In this document: positions 19,101-27,075 of the stretch, piece by piece
How the letters are laid out: each line of letters opens with the position of its first letter
How positions within the stretch are numbered: the first letter of the stretch is position 1
Source of the DNA: Planctomycetota bacterium
GTDB lineage: Bacteria > Planctomycetota > Planctomycetia > Pirellulales > Pirellulaceae
Length of the DNA stretch: 64,000 nt
Assembly: GCA_026692865.1 (NCBI GenBank)
Contig: JAPLNI010000026.1
Span: 207,135 to 271,134, forward strand
Direction of reading: 5' to 3'
The notes under the pieces: generated by a model
Database searches by the model: none
Seen by the model: only the letters and a program-made list of their open reading frames with translations
What the model was told of the DNA's origin: nothing
Program-made: the position numbers and the translations under genes

Positions 19101-19183
19101 GTAGCTGAATTCGTAAGAATTCGGATGTCGGTGTTAACGATTGTAAAAGGTGAAGTCTTCAGATGTCTTACAATATCTGCTAC
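19101..19183. repeat. Dispersed palindromic element, family B copy 1
   Basis: An 83 bp element that starts GTAGC and ends GCTAC. Each half is itself a palindrome: GAATTCGTAAGAATTC on the left and AGATGTCTTACAATATCT on the right. The middle about 25 bases are not shared with the other two copies. It lies between convergent genes (HtrA and Gfo/Idh). Confidence 0.85.
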
Positions 19184-19216
19184 GAGTCCAAACCCCGTCG
19201 CGATTGGTTGGGATTC

Positions 19217-20299
19217 TTAAGACGCCTTGCGTTTTCCGAAACGATGGGCGGCTGGGATGATCGCAGGCAAGTCGGAATCTTCTCGAGCGTGTTTTCGAAG
19301 TTCGGTCGAAGCGGCGATCGTATCTAAAATTCTCTCGGCGACCGAGATCGCTTTACGAGCATCTTCGCCTGATACTTTCGGTGCAACACGGTGTTTTATA
19401 GCATGAAGAAAGTCGGTTTGTTCGGCATCGATCGCATTACCGGCTTGAACGGCAACCGATTCATGGGGTAACCAACGTGTAAACAATTCGCCGTTGATAT
19501 TGCGTCGAATGTCTGGTGCCATTTCGTCGGCACAGATTGTTCCGTCCACGAGATCCTGACTGGTTCGAGTGCAATCGACCGTTGCGGCAGCGAAGTCCAT
19601 TTCAATACTTTGAAAATCGCTTTCGATCGTCATCCTGCGTTGTGGTGTACGGCTAATTCGCGATGCCTTCACACAGGCGATCGCACCGTTTTCAAATCCT
19701 AGACGAGCTTCCGCGACATCTTCGGTATGTCCCAAAACACATCTACCGGATGCACTGATCTCAACAACACTCGAATCAATACAGTTGAGTATCAAATCGA
19801 GGTCATGAATCATCAAATCAAAGACGACACCGATATCCGTGCTACGTCCGGTGTAACCACTGGTTCGAGTCGCCTCGATGTAGTAGGGCGATTGAATGAG
19901 CGGTTGAGCTGCTTGCCAAGTCGGACTGAATCGTTCGACGTGCCCGACTTGCAGGACAAGATTTCTTCGACGCGCCACATGGATGAGAAGGTCTGCGTGT
20001 CGAGCAGATCTTACAAGCGGCTTTTCCACGAAGCAGTGAATACCGTTTTCCAAACACCACAGGGCCGACTCAAGGTGGTTTGACGTTGGAGTTGCGATGA
20101 TAACTGCATCGACACGGCCTAGCAGTTGTCGATAGTCTTCGACGGTTGCAACGTTAAATTCAGCTTCGATTGCGTGACGAACTTCGGCCATTGGTTCGGC
20201 CATTGCAACTACCTCGCAATCGGACGTCGCCTTTAAGCGACGAAGGTGGATCTTTCCCAAATGCCCTGCGCCGATGACTGCGATTCGTTGGGTACTCAC
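19217..20299 (-). CDS. Gfo/Idh/MocA-family dehydrogenase linked to lpxA
   Basis: A 360-residue NAD(P)-dependent oxidoreductase. The Rossmann fold shows as IAVIGAGHLGKIHLRRL at residues 5-21, and the family motif FVEKPLVRSARHADLLI contains the conserved E-K-P. The GTG start at 20299 overlaps the lpxA stop (GTGA), so the two are translated together. In some bacteria a member of this family (GnnA) next to lpxA oxidises UDP-GlcNAc at C3 to make the 3-amino sugar for amide-linked lipid A. That role is inferred here from position; the aminotransferase GnnB is not visible in the window. Other substrates are possible. Confidence 0.88.
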   Translation of the reverse strand: MSTQRIAVIGAGHLGKIHLRRLKATSDCEVVAMAEPMAEVRHAIEAEFNVATVEDYRQLLGRVDAVIIATPTSNHLESALWCLENGIHCFVEKPLVRSARHADLLIHVARRRNLVLQVGHVERFSPTWQAAQPLIQSPYYIEATRTSGYTGRSTDIGVVFDLMIHDLDLILNCIDSSVVEISASGRCVLGHTEDVAEARLGFENGAIACVKASRISRTPQRRMTIESDFQSIEMDFAAATVDCTRTSQDLVDGTICADEMAPDIRRNINGELFTRWLPHESVAVQAGNAIDAEQTDFLHAIKHRVAPKVSGEDARKAISVAERILDTIAASTELRKHAREDSDLPAIIPAAHRFGKRKAS

Positions 20300-21108
20300 G
20301 CTGCTTTCCTCCGGTCTCGTCCACGACCATGTCGACCGTAGGCCGATTCGTCAATAAAATTAAAAAGCGTGTCAATCTCTGGAGTCAATTGACCGTTGCC
20401 CGTAAGGATCTCACGAGCGTTCTTAACGCCGACCTTCGATCGATAGAGAAGTTTGTGGGCTTCACTGATCGCACGAATCGCTTCGCTTGAAAAATTCTTT
20501 CGCTTGAGTGCAACAACGTTTACGCAACGTGGTCTGGCGGGGAATCCTTCGGCCAGCATGAATGGTGGTACGTCTTGAAGAACTCGCGATAGTCCACTCA
20601 CAAACGCATAGCAACCGATTGAAGCAAAGTGATGAACCGCAACGCCGCCGCTAAGGGTGGCATCGTGCTGCACGCGAACGTGTCCTCCAAGCATCACCGT
20701 GTTTGCCATAATCACACGATCTTCGACCTTGCAATCATGAGCGACGTGTGCGCATGTCATGAAGTAGCAGTTATTACCGATCGACGTAATGCCGTCATCT
20801 TTCTCGGTTCCACGATTAACGGTTACTGCCTCGCGAAAAATATTGCAATCGCCGATGACTACCTGAGTTGGTGAACCTTGGTAGGAGATGTCTTGCGGCT
20901 CAGCACCGATCACGCAGTTCGGAAAGAAATGGTTATCACGACCGATCGACGTGTTTCCGGTGAGCGTCACACTGTTTTCCAGCCGTGTCCCTCGACCAAT
21001 ACGAACATGCGGACCAATTACGCAATGGTGACCGATACGAACATCGTCGTCGATTTCGGCTCTAGGATCCACTACGGCAGTATGAGCAATGATTGTAGGC
21101 ATGGACAA
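20296..21108 (-). CDS. lpxA: UDP-N-acetylglucosamine acyltransferase LpxA
   Basis: LpxA performs the first step of lipid A synthesis, moving a 3-hydroxyacyl chain from ACP to UDP-GlcNAc. The 270-residue protein has the left-handed beta-helix of hexapeptide repeats (IGHHCVIGPHVRIGRGT and so on) and the catalytic His124 in CAHVAHDCKVED, matching E. coli His125. The C-terminal helical domain (VVALKRKNFSSEAIRAISEA) is present. It is 225 bp downstream of lpxC and overlaps the following oxidoreductase. The length (262 in E. coli) fits. Confidence 0.96.
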   Translation of the reverse strand: MSMPTIIAHTAVVDPRAEIDDDVRIGHHCVIGPHVRIGRGTRLENSVTLTGNTSIGRDNHFFPNCVIGAEPQDISYQGSPTQVVIGDCNIFREAVTVNRGTEKDDGITSIGNNCYFMTCAHVAHDCKVEDRVIMANTVMLGGHVRVQHDATLSGGVAVHHFASIGCYAFVSGLSRVLQDVPPFMLAEGFPARPRCVNVVALKRKNFSSEAIRAISEAHKLLYRSKVGVKNAREILTGNGQLTPEIDTLFNFIDESAYGRHGRGRDRRKAA

Positions 21109-21333
21109 TCCGCAGGTTTCTAATTCGTCAGTGCTGTCGATGAACTGGAATCGTAAGCAAGTTGGCGAAAAGCTGAAAGTGATAGGTTAGGTTTAGTAAA
21201 CGATCTCGATGCGTGAACATGTTGATCATTGGACTCTGAAAAGGTGAATTGATACTGAGAAGGTTTGTACGTTAATTTTCGAACGGAACACAAGGTCGGT
21301 TTTGAACATGGTTCTTGAAGGACATGTTAGCGT

Positions 21334-22239
21334 TCAAGCGACCTTCGCTAATTGATAATTTTCCCCAGCAAGGGCATTCGAAAACGCAAGCTTTCGCAGC
21401 TCAAGAGCCATTCGTCCATTGAGCACGTGTCCGCTTCGGCAAGCAATCACGCGTCCATGAATTTGTACGCCACTAAGTGCTAGATCTCCGATGAGGTCCA
21501 ATAGTTTATGTCGAGCGCATTCGTCGGCGAATCGGAGTGTATTGCCAACGGGACCTTGCGATCCAAAGACCAGCAAGTCGCGATGCGTGACATGCTTGGC
21601 GATTCCTTGGCTTTGAAGGATCTCTGCTTCGTGATGCGTAATAAATGTACGAGCTGGAGCAACTTCTTGCATGTAAGCGGTATGATTCACTGCGATGCAG
21701 TAATCACCTTTGGGGATTACCGAGTGAGGACCAAAATCGAGTCGATACTCACAAGTGAGACCTGAATCGAGATCTTGATCAATGTGTGGCAGTGCCATAA
21801 TCCACTGCTCGTCGGTCCCAATGCGAATGGGCGTTGTGATTTTGACATCGGCGACCGCGGCCGATTGACTGACGACACCCGCTTGATCGATTCCCAGAGC
21901 AAACCGAAGTGAGCTCCCATCGAGGCCAGGCATCTCCTGTGCGGAACAATCCACGATGCAGTTGTCGACCTGAGCTGCGTGGAGAGCAGACATGATGTGT
22001 TCAATCATGTCGAACGAACATTCGCTCGATGTTAGCCGTGTGCGGAGTTGCGTTTCATGACGATGTTCGGCAGTTGCTTGGATGGATGGACGGCCAAGCA
22101 AATCAGAGCGTCGAAAGCAAATGCCGGTGTTCGCTGCCGCCGGGTTCAGCGTCACTGTCACAGGTATTCCTGACCAGTAACCATAACCGGTAACATGAAA
22201 ACTGCCTGCGAGTGTTTGCTGTAATCGATGCGACTGCAT
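21334..22239 (-). CDS. lpxC: UDP-3-O-acyl-N-acetylglucosamine deacetylase LpxC
   Basis: LpxC is the zinc deacetylase that commits the cell to lipid A synthesis. The 301-residue protein shows the zinc-binding motifs: MIEHIMSALHA (first His, near residue 83) and RHKLLDLIGDLAL with the His and Asp ligands. It lacks the fused FabZ domain found in some Bacteroidetes and related LpxC proteins. The gene lies between ompH/skp-like and lpxA on the same strand, indicating an envelope operon. The spacer 21109-21333 shows no gene. Confidence 0.95.
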   Translation of the reverse strand: MQSHRLQQTLAGSFHVTGYGYWSGIPVTVTLNPAAANTGICFRRSDLLGRPSIQATAEHRHETQLRTRLTSSECSFDMIEHIMSALHAAQVDNCIVDCSAQEMPGLDGSSLRFALGIDQAGVVSQSAAVADVKITTPIRIGTDEQWIMALPHIDQDLDSGLTCEYRLDFGPHSVIPKGDYCIAVNHTAYMQEVAPARTFITHHEAEILQSQGIAKHVTHRDLLVFGSQGPVGNTLRFADECARHKLLDLIGDLALSGVQIHGRVIACRSGHVLNGRMALELRKLAFSNALAGENYQLAKVA

Positions 22240-22364
22240 GGGCGTTCCTTGCCACTGACATGAAAATCAAAATCTCACTTGGCCCGTGCGACAGCGTCCT
22301 GCCGTCGCAATGGGGTCGATGGTTCGGTGACCGGAAGCCACCGCTTGGAGTGTGCAACGTCGGA

Positions 22365-23036
22365 CTATCGACGAAGGTTACCGGGAGTTGCTGTTTGAGG
22401 AACTCCGGCAGGTGCAGCGGTTGCGCCGGCAGGTGTATCAGCGATGATTTGCTGAAGCACAGCGTCTGTTAGGTCCACTGTCTTCTTGTAGTAGACAACA
22501 CTTTTTTCGAGAGCCATTTGAATCGTTGCAGGCTGCTTCGAATCAGGCTGCTCGCGGCTGCACTGCAAGACGATTTCAATGTTATTGTACTCGGCGAATC
22601 GTGTGATGATGCCTTGCATTTGCTGATAGAATTCGATCGCCATCTTGGCACCGACTTCATCGATTTCTTTTTCCTTGCGGACCGAGTCCAGCTTCAGTTG
22701 AGCTTCTTCGCGAGCAAGTCGTTCTTGGAGCGAGTTGAACTCGGGGCTGCCTTCGCGAAGATCCTTCAGCTTTTCAGCGTCTTTAACCAGGACGTCACGT
22801 CGCTTGATTAATTCTTCTTGAGTCGCTTTAACTTGGTTGCGCATCGCAGTTTGTTGCTGCTTGATCGAAGGGTGGTTTTTGACGATGTAGCCAACGTCAA
22901 TAACTGCAACCTTGATCGGAGACGCGGCACTCGCAGCGGGAGCCGCTGCAGGCTGCTGTGCAAGAAGTGTGTTCGCAGCCGAGCTGCAAGTTACCACGGT
23001 AAGGGCTGATAAAGCCAATTTGTTCCAAACGCGCAC
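22365..23036 (-). CDS. OmpH/Skp-family periplasmic chaperone
   Basis: A 223-residue secreted protein of the OmpH/Skp family, which holds outer-membrane proteins in the periplasm. It has a signal peptide (residues 1-26, ending near LLAQQ), then the family start IKVAVIDVGYIVKNHPSIKQ, and a long charged coiled-coil (about residues 65-150). It ends with a low-complexity Pro/Ala-rich tail. The start is GTG, with AAGGAG upstream at about 23043-23050. Its place before lpxC and lpxA parallels skp-lpxD-fabZ-lpxA arrangements in other Gram-negative bacteria. Confidence 0.9.
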   Translation of the reverse strand: MRVWNKLALSALTVVTCSSAANTLLAQQPAAAPAASAASPIKVAVIDVGYIVKNHPSIKQQQTAMRNQVKATQEELIKRRDVLVKDAEKLKDLREGSPEFNSLQERLAREEAQLKLDSVRKEKEIDEVGAKMAIEFYQQMQGIITRFAEYNNIEIVLQCSREQPDSKQPATIQMALEKSVVYYKKTVDLTDAVLQQIIADTPAGATAAPAGVPQTATPGNLRR

Positions 23037-23165
23037 TGTAGAGCACTCCTTGTCACGTGACTGCGTAATATGGTTCTGCGAGTCTTAGTCATTCCGTGAC
23101 CAAAAAACCTCGCTCCGATGCAAGTATTGCTATTCTGGCTAGCTAGGTAAATAGCGATATGTCGA

Positions 23166-25217
23166 CTATTGACCGAGTGTCACCGGAATATTTAATCTTT
23201 CGTTGTCCCTTTGGACTTCTAACGTCACTGAATCACCAGGGTTTTTCTCCGAAAGAGCATCAATCAACGACTGCGGCGAGTCGATGGGAATGCGATCCAT
23301 CGTCAGTAAGACATCCAGCGGTTTCAGAGATGCTTTGGATGCGGGCGAGTCTTCAGCAACAGATTCAATTTGAACTTTTGAGCTCTCTTGAGAATCTGTC
23401 GAGAACTGAACCAGCCGAACTCCCAATCGTGCTCGTCGCACAATCGGTAGCCGAATGTCAGCCTTCCCTTGGACAGCCACGTATGATGGCTTTCCAGGCG
23501 ACTTCGCTAACTCCACCGTCATCTGGTAAACCATATCGGTTATCGCGCCTATGCCGTCTGTATTGATTTTTTCAAAATCGTCAGTTGGGCGGTGATAATC
23601 TGTGTGAAGCCCGGTAAACAGGTGAAGCACGGGGACTTTTCGTTCGTAAAATGGCTGATGATCGCTTGGCCCGTATCCTTCGGACTGCTTCCGAATTTGA
23701 AAGCCTGACAACAGATTGACTCGATCGATCATACTTGGAAACTGTATCGCGGTGCCGGTACCGTAGATAATCAACTGACGATCCGACATTCGACCAATCA
23801 TATCCATATTGATCATTGCTACCGTGGACTCAATCGGGAAACGCGGGTACTTGATGTAGTGCCGACTGCCAAGCAATCCACGCTCCTCACCCGTAAAAGC
23901 GATCAGGACGATCTGTCGTCGGGATTCCGTATCTTCGTTCATGGCTGGCGAAAGCTTCCGAGCCAGCTCCAGCAACGCGGAAGTTCCTGAGGCGTTATCG
24001 TCGGCCCCGTTATGGACTGCGATCACTCCCGGCGAAAGTGAGCCGGGGCCACCCATTCCGACGTGATCGTAATGAGCCCCCACCACAACCGTCTCTGAAG
24101 CAAGCGAGCCAACCCCCGGAACGCGACAAATAACATTCTTCAGTTCAATGGATTCTGTTTTGAGCGATACGGCTCCAGCGACACTAACTCCAGCAAACGC
24201 AACCGATCGTGGCTTTAAGTCCTGGTCGATGGCTTGTTCAAGCTCGTAGAGATCCATTCCCGTTTCATGAGCGATCCACGGCTCTATTAACTCGCGTCGG
24301 ATAAACATAACCGGAATGCTTGGAGTCGCGTTGGACCTTCCCGCATCCTCAATTCCTGGCAACCGGTCGTTCTCGGAAGCAACCGAACGAGTGTTGTTGT
24401 TGGCGTTATTATTAGCGTCGTTATTGGGCTCGTTCGCGGGCTCTTTCCCTTGAAGCGATACTCCATCATTTATAAAGAGAATTGCTGCGGCGCCGTGAGC
24501 GACTGCGTTGGCATACTTGGTCGTAAAATAAGCGTGCTTGCTGGCGGAAGTACCGGCGAATCGACTACTTGGATCGGCTTGCTGTGGCTCCTTGCGAAGC
24601 ATCACAACAACCTTGCCGCGAACATCTATCGAAGTGTAGTCGTCGTACACGAACCCCGATTCCTTGGCGGTTATTCCGTATCCAACAAAGCATAAAGGGC
24701 CCTGAAATGCTTGGTTTCCCCCTAGTGAAAGTGGCCTAAAGTCCTCGTCCAATCGTAAGTCACCGACTTTGCCATCAGCCTTAGCATCGGCCGCGTTATC
24801 GGTTGATCCATTCACTGACTGGTTATTCGCGTCGTAACCGTCCGCCATGATGCGAAGCGAGTTGGTAAGCGGATCTGCGACGGAAATGCTTCCAGGAATC
24901 TTGAACGTTTGAAAAGGCAAATCTCCAAAGATGTTCGTATCAAGCCCGAGTGTTTGCCAACGCTCAGCAATGTACTCGGCAGCCCGATCAAGCCCGTCAG
25001 TTCCTGGGCCTCGACCTCGCATGTCGTCCGACGCCAAGAATCGCAGATCCGCAGCGATGCGTTGCTCGGCGGCAATATCGACTCTCGACGATTCTGTAAT
25101 CTCGGTTACCGCAGTTGGAAGCGGCGTCTCAGGATACTCGATCGCTAATGAAACCGAGACAATCAACAAACCGTTGGCAAGCAACAAGATTAAACGCAGC
25201 ACGGAAGACTTCATCAA
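23166..25217 (-). CDS. Secreted M28-family metallopeptidase with PA and PDZ domains
   Basis: A 683-residue aminopeptidase-like protein. A signal peptide is present (VLRLILLLANGLLIVSVSLA). The PA domain insert spans about residues 150-330 (ITAKESGFVYDDYTSIDVRG). The M28 catalytic domain has its zinc ligands in HYDHVG (about 380), GADDNASG (about 405), FTGEERG (about 440), NMDMIGR and SDHQPF. A PDZ domain ends the protein (VQIESVAEDSPASKASLKPL). An Asn-rich linker (NEPNNDANNNANNNT) interrupts the PA region. Probably a periplasmic or surface peptidase. It is upstream of the skp-lpx genes on the same strand but separated by 130 bp. Confidence 0.93.
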   Translation of the reverse strand: MMKSSVLRLILLLANGLLIVSVSLAIEYPETPLPTAVTEITESSRVDIAAEQRIAADLRFLASDDMRGRGPGTDGLDRAAEYIAERWQTLGLDTNIFGDLPFQTFKIPGSISVADPLTNSLRIMADGYDANNQSVNGSTDNAADAKADGKVGDLRLDEDFRPLSLGGNQAFQGPLCFVGYGITAKESGFVYDDYTSIDVRGKVVVMLRKEPQQADPSSRFAGTSASKHAYFTTKYANAVAHGAAAILFINDGVSLQGKEPANEPNNDANNNANNNTRSVASENDRLPGIEDAGRSNATPSIPVMFIRRELIEPWIAHETGMDLYELEQAIDQDLKPRSVAFAGVSVAGAVSLKTESIELKNVICRVPGVGSLASETVVVGAHYDHVGMGGPGSLSPGVIAVHNGADDNASGTSALLELARKLSPAMNEDTESRRQIVLIAFTGEERGLLGSRHYIKYPRFPIESTVAMINMDMIGRMSDRQLIIYGTGTAIQFPSMIDRVNLLSGFQIRKQSEGYGPSDHQPFYERKVPVLHLFTGLHTDYHRPTDDFEKINTDGIGAITDMVYQMTVELAKSPGKPSYVAVQGKADIRLPIVRRARLGVRLVQFSTDSQESSKVQIESVAEDSPASKASLKPLDVLLTMDRIPIDSPQSLIDALSEKNPGDSVTLEVQRDNERLNIPVTLGQ

Positions 25218-25250
25218 AACTCAACCATAAAACACAATTAGAAAACTGAC

Positions 25251-25331
25251 GTAGCAGAAGTCGTAAGACTTCTGATAACCGCAACTATCATCGCTTTCCA
25301 CCGACTTCTGAATTCTTACGAATTCCGCTAC
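25251..25331. repeat. Dispersed palindromic element, family B copy 2 (inverted)
   Basis: An 81 bp element in the opposite orientation to the copies at 19101 and 54741. On the reverse strand it reads GTAGC, then GAATTCGTAAGAATTC and AGAAGTCGGTGG, an unshared middle, then CAGAAGTCTTACGACTTCTG and CTAC. The ends are GTAGC/GCTAC as in the other copies. It sits between two minus-strand genes. Confidence 0.85.
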
Positions 25332-25459
25332 TTAAAAATCTAAGTCAGGCGAAACATAGAGAACACCCGAATTTCCACAATTCCCGAATTTCTGCAATTA
25401 ACGATCAGAGGTAGCTGAATGATCCTCGGATGCAGAATTTGTATACACCGGTCGACTTG

Positions 25460-25978
25460 TTAGCGAGTAGCCTTACGAATTGGCCGCCATTGAAGCGAAT
25501 CCGAATTCGACGCCGACCTTGGCTCGGCGTTGTCGCGATCAGCCGTCGCGGCGGGACTACCAGTGCTAACGGTCTTGGACCGTGAGTTGAATCCCGATCG
25601 GTCCGGAATAGTTCGATCGGCTACGGAGTTATTGGGAAGCGGGTTGCTTGGAAGTCCACGATCCGCAACAGCTCGTTGGTTACCGGCGTTGAGAGGGCGA
25701 TTCGAGTTAAGTTGGGCTTGAAGACGAGCGGCAAGCTTTTCGGTTTCGGCCTGTTGTTGCAAAAGTCGATTTCGATCTTCGCGAAGCTGTTCGTTTTCTT
25801 TTTTTTGTGCTCGGAATTCGCTTAGCAATCGTTCGCTTTCCAGCTTGGATTGATACATTCGACCGGTTATCGGACCGTTCTGGCAGCCAGTAGCAAACGC
25901 GATGACTAGGCAAGCCGCGATCGACGCAACTGCTTTTCTAGCTATCCACGAAGCTCTCACGAATTTAATTCTCCACAC
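25460..25978 (-). CDS. Coiled-coil lipoprotein, unknown
   Basis: A 172-residue product with a hydrophobic leader (residues 13-31) ending in the lipobox-like ATGC at Cys32, so it is probably a lipoprotein. A coiled coil of about 60 residues follows (SERLLSEFRAQKKENEQLRE and on), rich in Glu, Gln, Lys and Arg. The last about 70 residues are low-complexity, rich in Asn, Ser, Arg and Pro. The start is GTG at 25978. No family is recognised. Confidence 0.7.
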   Translation of the reverse strand: MWRIKFVRASWIARKAVASIAACLVIAFATGCQNGPITGRMYQSKLESERLLSEFRAQKKENEQLREDRNRLLQQQAETEKLAARLQAQLNSNRPLNAGNQRAVADRGLPSNPLPNNSVADRTIPDRSGFNSRSKTVSTGSPAATADRDNAEPRSASNSDSLQWRPIRKATR

Positions 25979-26559
25979 GCATACGAACCGATCACCAGCA
26001 TGGGTCTTATCAAAATCAATTTCCTAGAACAAGAGCGACGCGTCTGATTTCTCGACGTGTTTGTTTCACTGTGTGATTGCGTCTTAATGTAACTGCAAAA
26101 CGTAACTGCAAATTGACAGTCTATAATTTGCTACGAATAAATCGATTGGGTCGAGTGTTGTAAGGGTTATCACGCTTAATCGCGATAGTCTCATCGCGCA
26201 CAGAAATCACGATAGCGCAATTAGTCTCGAACTTGCGATAAATCCCTGCGACGCGATCCTGCTTGAGGTACCACGCGAAAAGAAACCAGCAATGCTAGCA
26301 GCCACTAACCGTCGAAGAACCAATGAGTAAGGAACTGATAGCGGGCCCAGGCATGGGCGGCTCCAGAAGCAATTCGCAGCGGTTAATCGTTCGCCATCAG
26401 TTTTCCAATCCGTACCATTTCATACGACCAGCACCAACGTCGAGCCTGATTCGAAATCGATCGTCTTTGCAAGAAGAAATCGGTTACGAGAATCGAATCC
26501 ATGGCTCGTTGTTGGTGCTCGTTCGTGATCGAATCGATTGCTTTTTTGGGAATTTGTTT
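25979..26559. other. Intergenic region, no gene recognised
   Basis: This 580 bp spacer lies between divergent genes. It holds a direct repeat of GTAACTGCAAA at about 26089-26112 and an A/T-rich stretch with TTGACA at 26113-26118 and TATAAT at 26122-26127, too close together to be one promoter pair. The open frame of the next gene extends upstream to 26323, but this part has no family character and lacks a better ribosome binding site, so I treat it as non-coding. Confidence 0.5.
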
Positions 26560-26907
26560 ATGGCGAAAAAAGAGACTTTTAGAATAGTTACACGTGGCCA
26601 AGACGGAAGTATGCGAATTCGCGATTTCCACTCGGCCGAAAACATTCTCGCAACGCATTCCCAGATCGGGATCGATGACAGCAGCACCGACCTGGATCTG
26701 CGAGGAATGCCGATTTTCCGAGGACTGATCGGTCCAATGCCTGAAGGAAAAAACATCGTGCGTTACGAAACTCCTGAAGTTTTTGAAACGCTGACCAAAG
26801 AATGGGCAACCGCAAAGCCACGCCGCCGTCGACGTGCAGTCGCCGATGCAGAAGTTCAGCCTGGCAGCCCAACCGGCTGGACCAACGCCGTGCAATCTGC
26901 CAAGTAA
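26560..26907 (+). CDS. Small conserved-looking basic protein, unknown
   Basis: A 115-residue soluble protein started at ATG 26560, 10 bases after GGGAA. The N-terminus MAKKETFRIVTRGQDGSMRI leads into a beta-rich first half with DLDLRGMPIFRGLIGPMPEG, then an acidic-to-basic second half ending in a KPRRRRRA stretch. I do not recognise a family. The same frame could begin at 26323 and give 194 residues, but that part looks unlike coding sequence. A hairpin follows the stop codon. Confidence 0.6.
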   Translation: MAKKETFRIVTRGQDGSMRIRDFHSAENILATHSQIGIDDSSTDLDLRGMPIFRGLIGPMPEGKNIVRYETPEVFETLTKEWATAKPRRRRRAVADAEVQPGSPTGWTNAVQSAK

Positions 26908-26940
26908 ACCGACTCAGTAGATCAACTCATGAAGCCAACC

Positions 26941-26962
26941 GGCAAAGCCTGTAGGCTTTGCC
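26941..26962 (+). terminator. Hairpin GGCAAAGCC-TGTA-GGCTTTGCC after the small protein gene
   Basis: A perfect 9-base inverted repeat with a four-base loop, about 33 bp past the stop codon at 26907. No T-run follows, so it may stabilise the RNA or act as a weak or factor-dependent terminator instead of a classic intrinsic one. Confidence 0.45.
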
Positions 26963-27075
26963 CAACTGCCCGAAATGGTTTAGAGTAGCTCTGTCGTCAT
27001 CGAATCAGAATCCAAAAAGGGTTTTGCTTTGTCTCGCTGAGCAACTGGAAATCATTTCGGAAGAAGAACCAAACA

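Noticed and set aside
25411-25450. GGTAGCTGAAT near 25411 as a fourth family B element
   Set aside because: Only the first ten bases match; no palindrome or right end follows.
26323-26559. N-terminal extension of the small protein at 26560
   Set aside because: The 79 extra codons look like non-coding sequence and the ATG at 26560 has a ribosome binding site.
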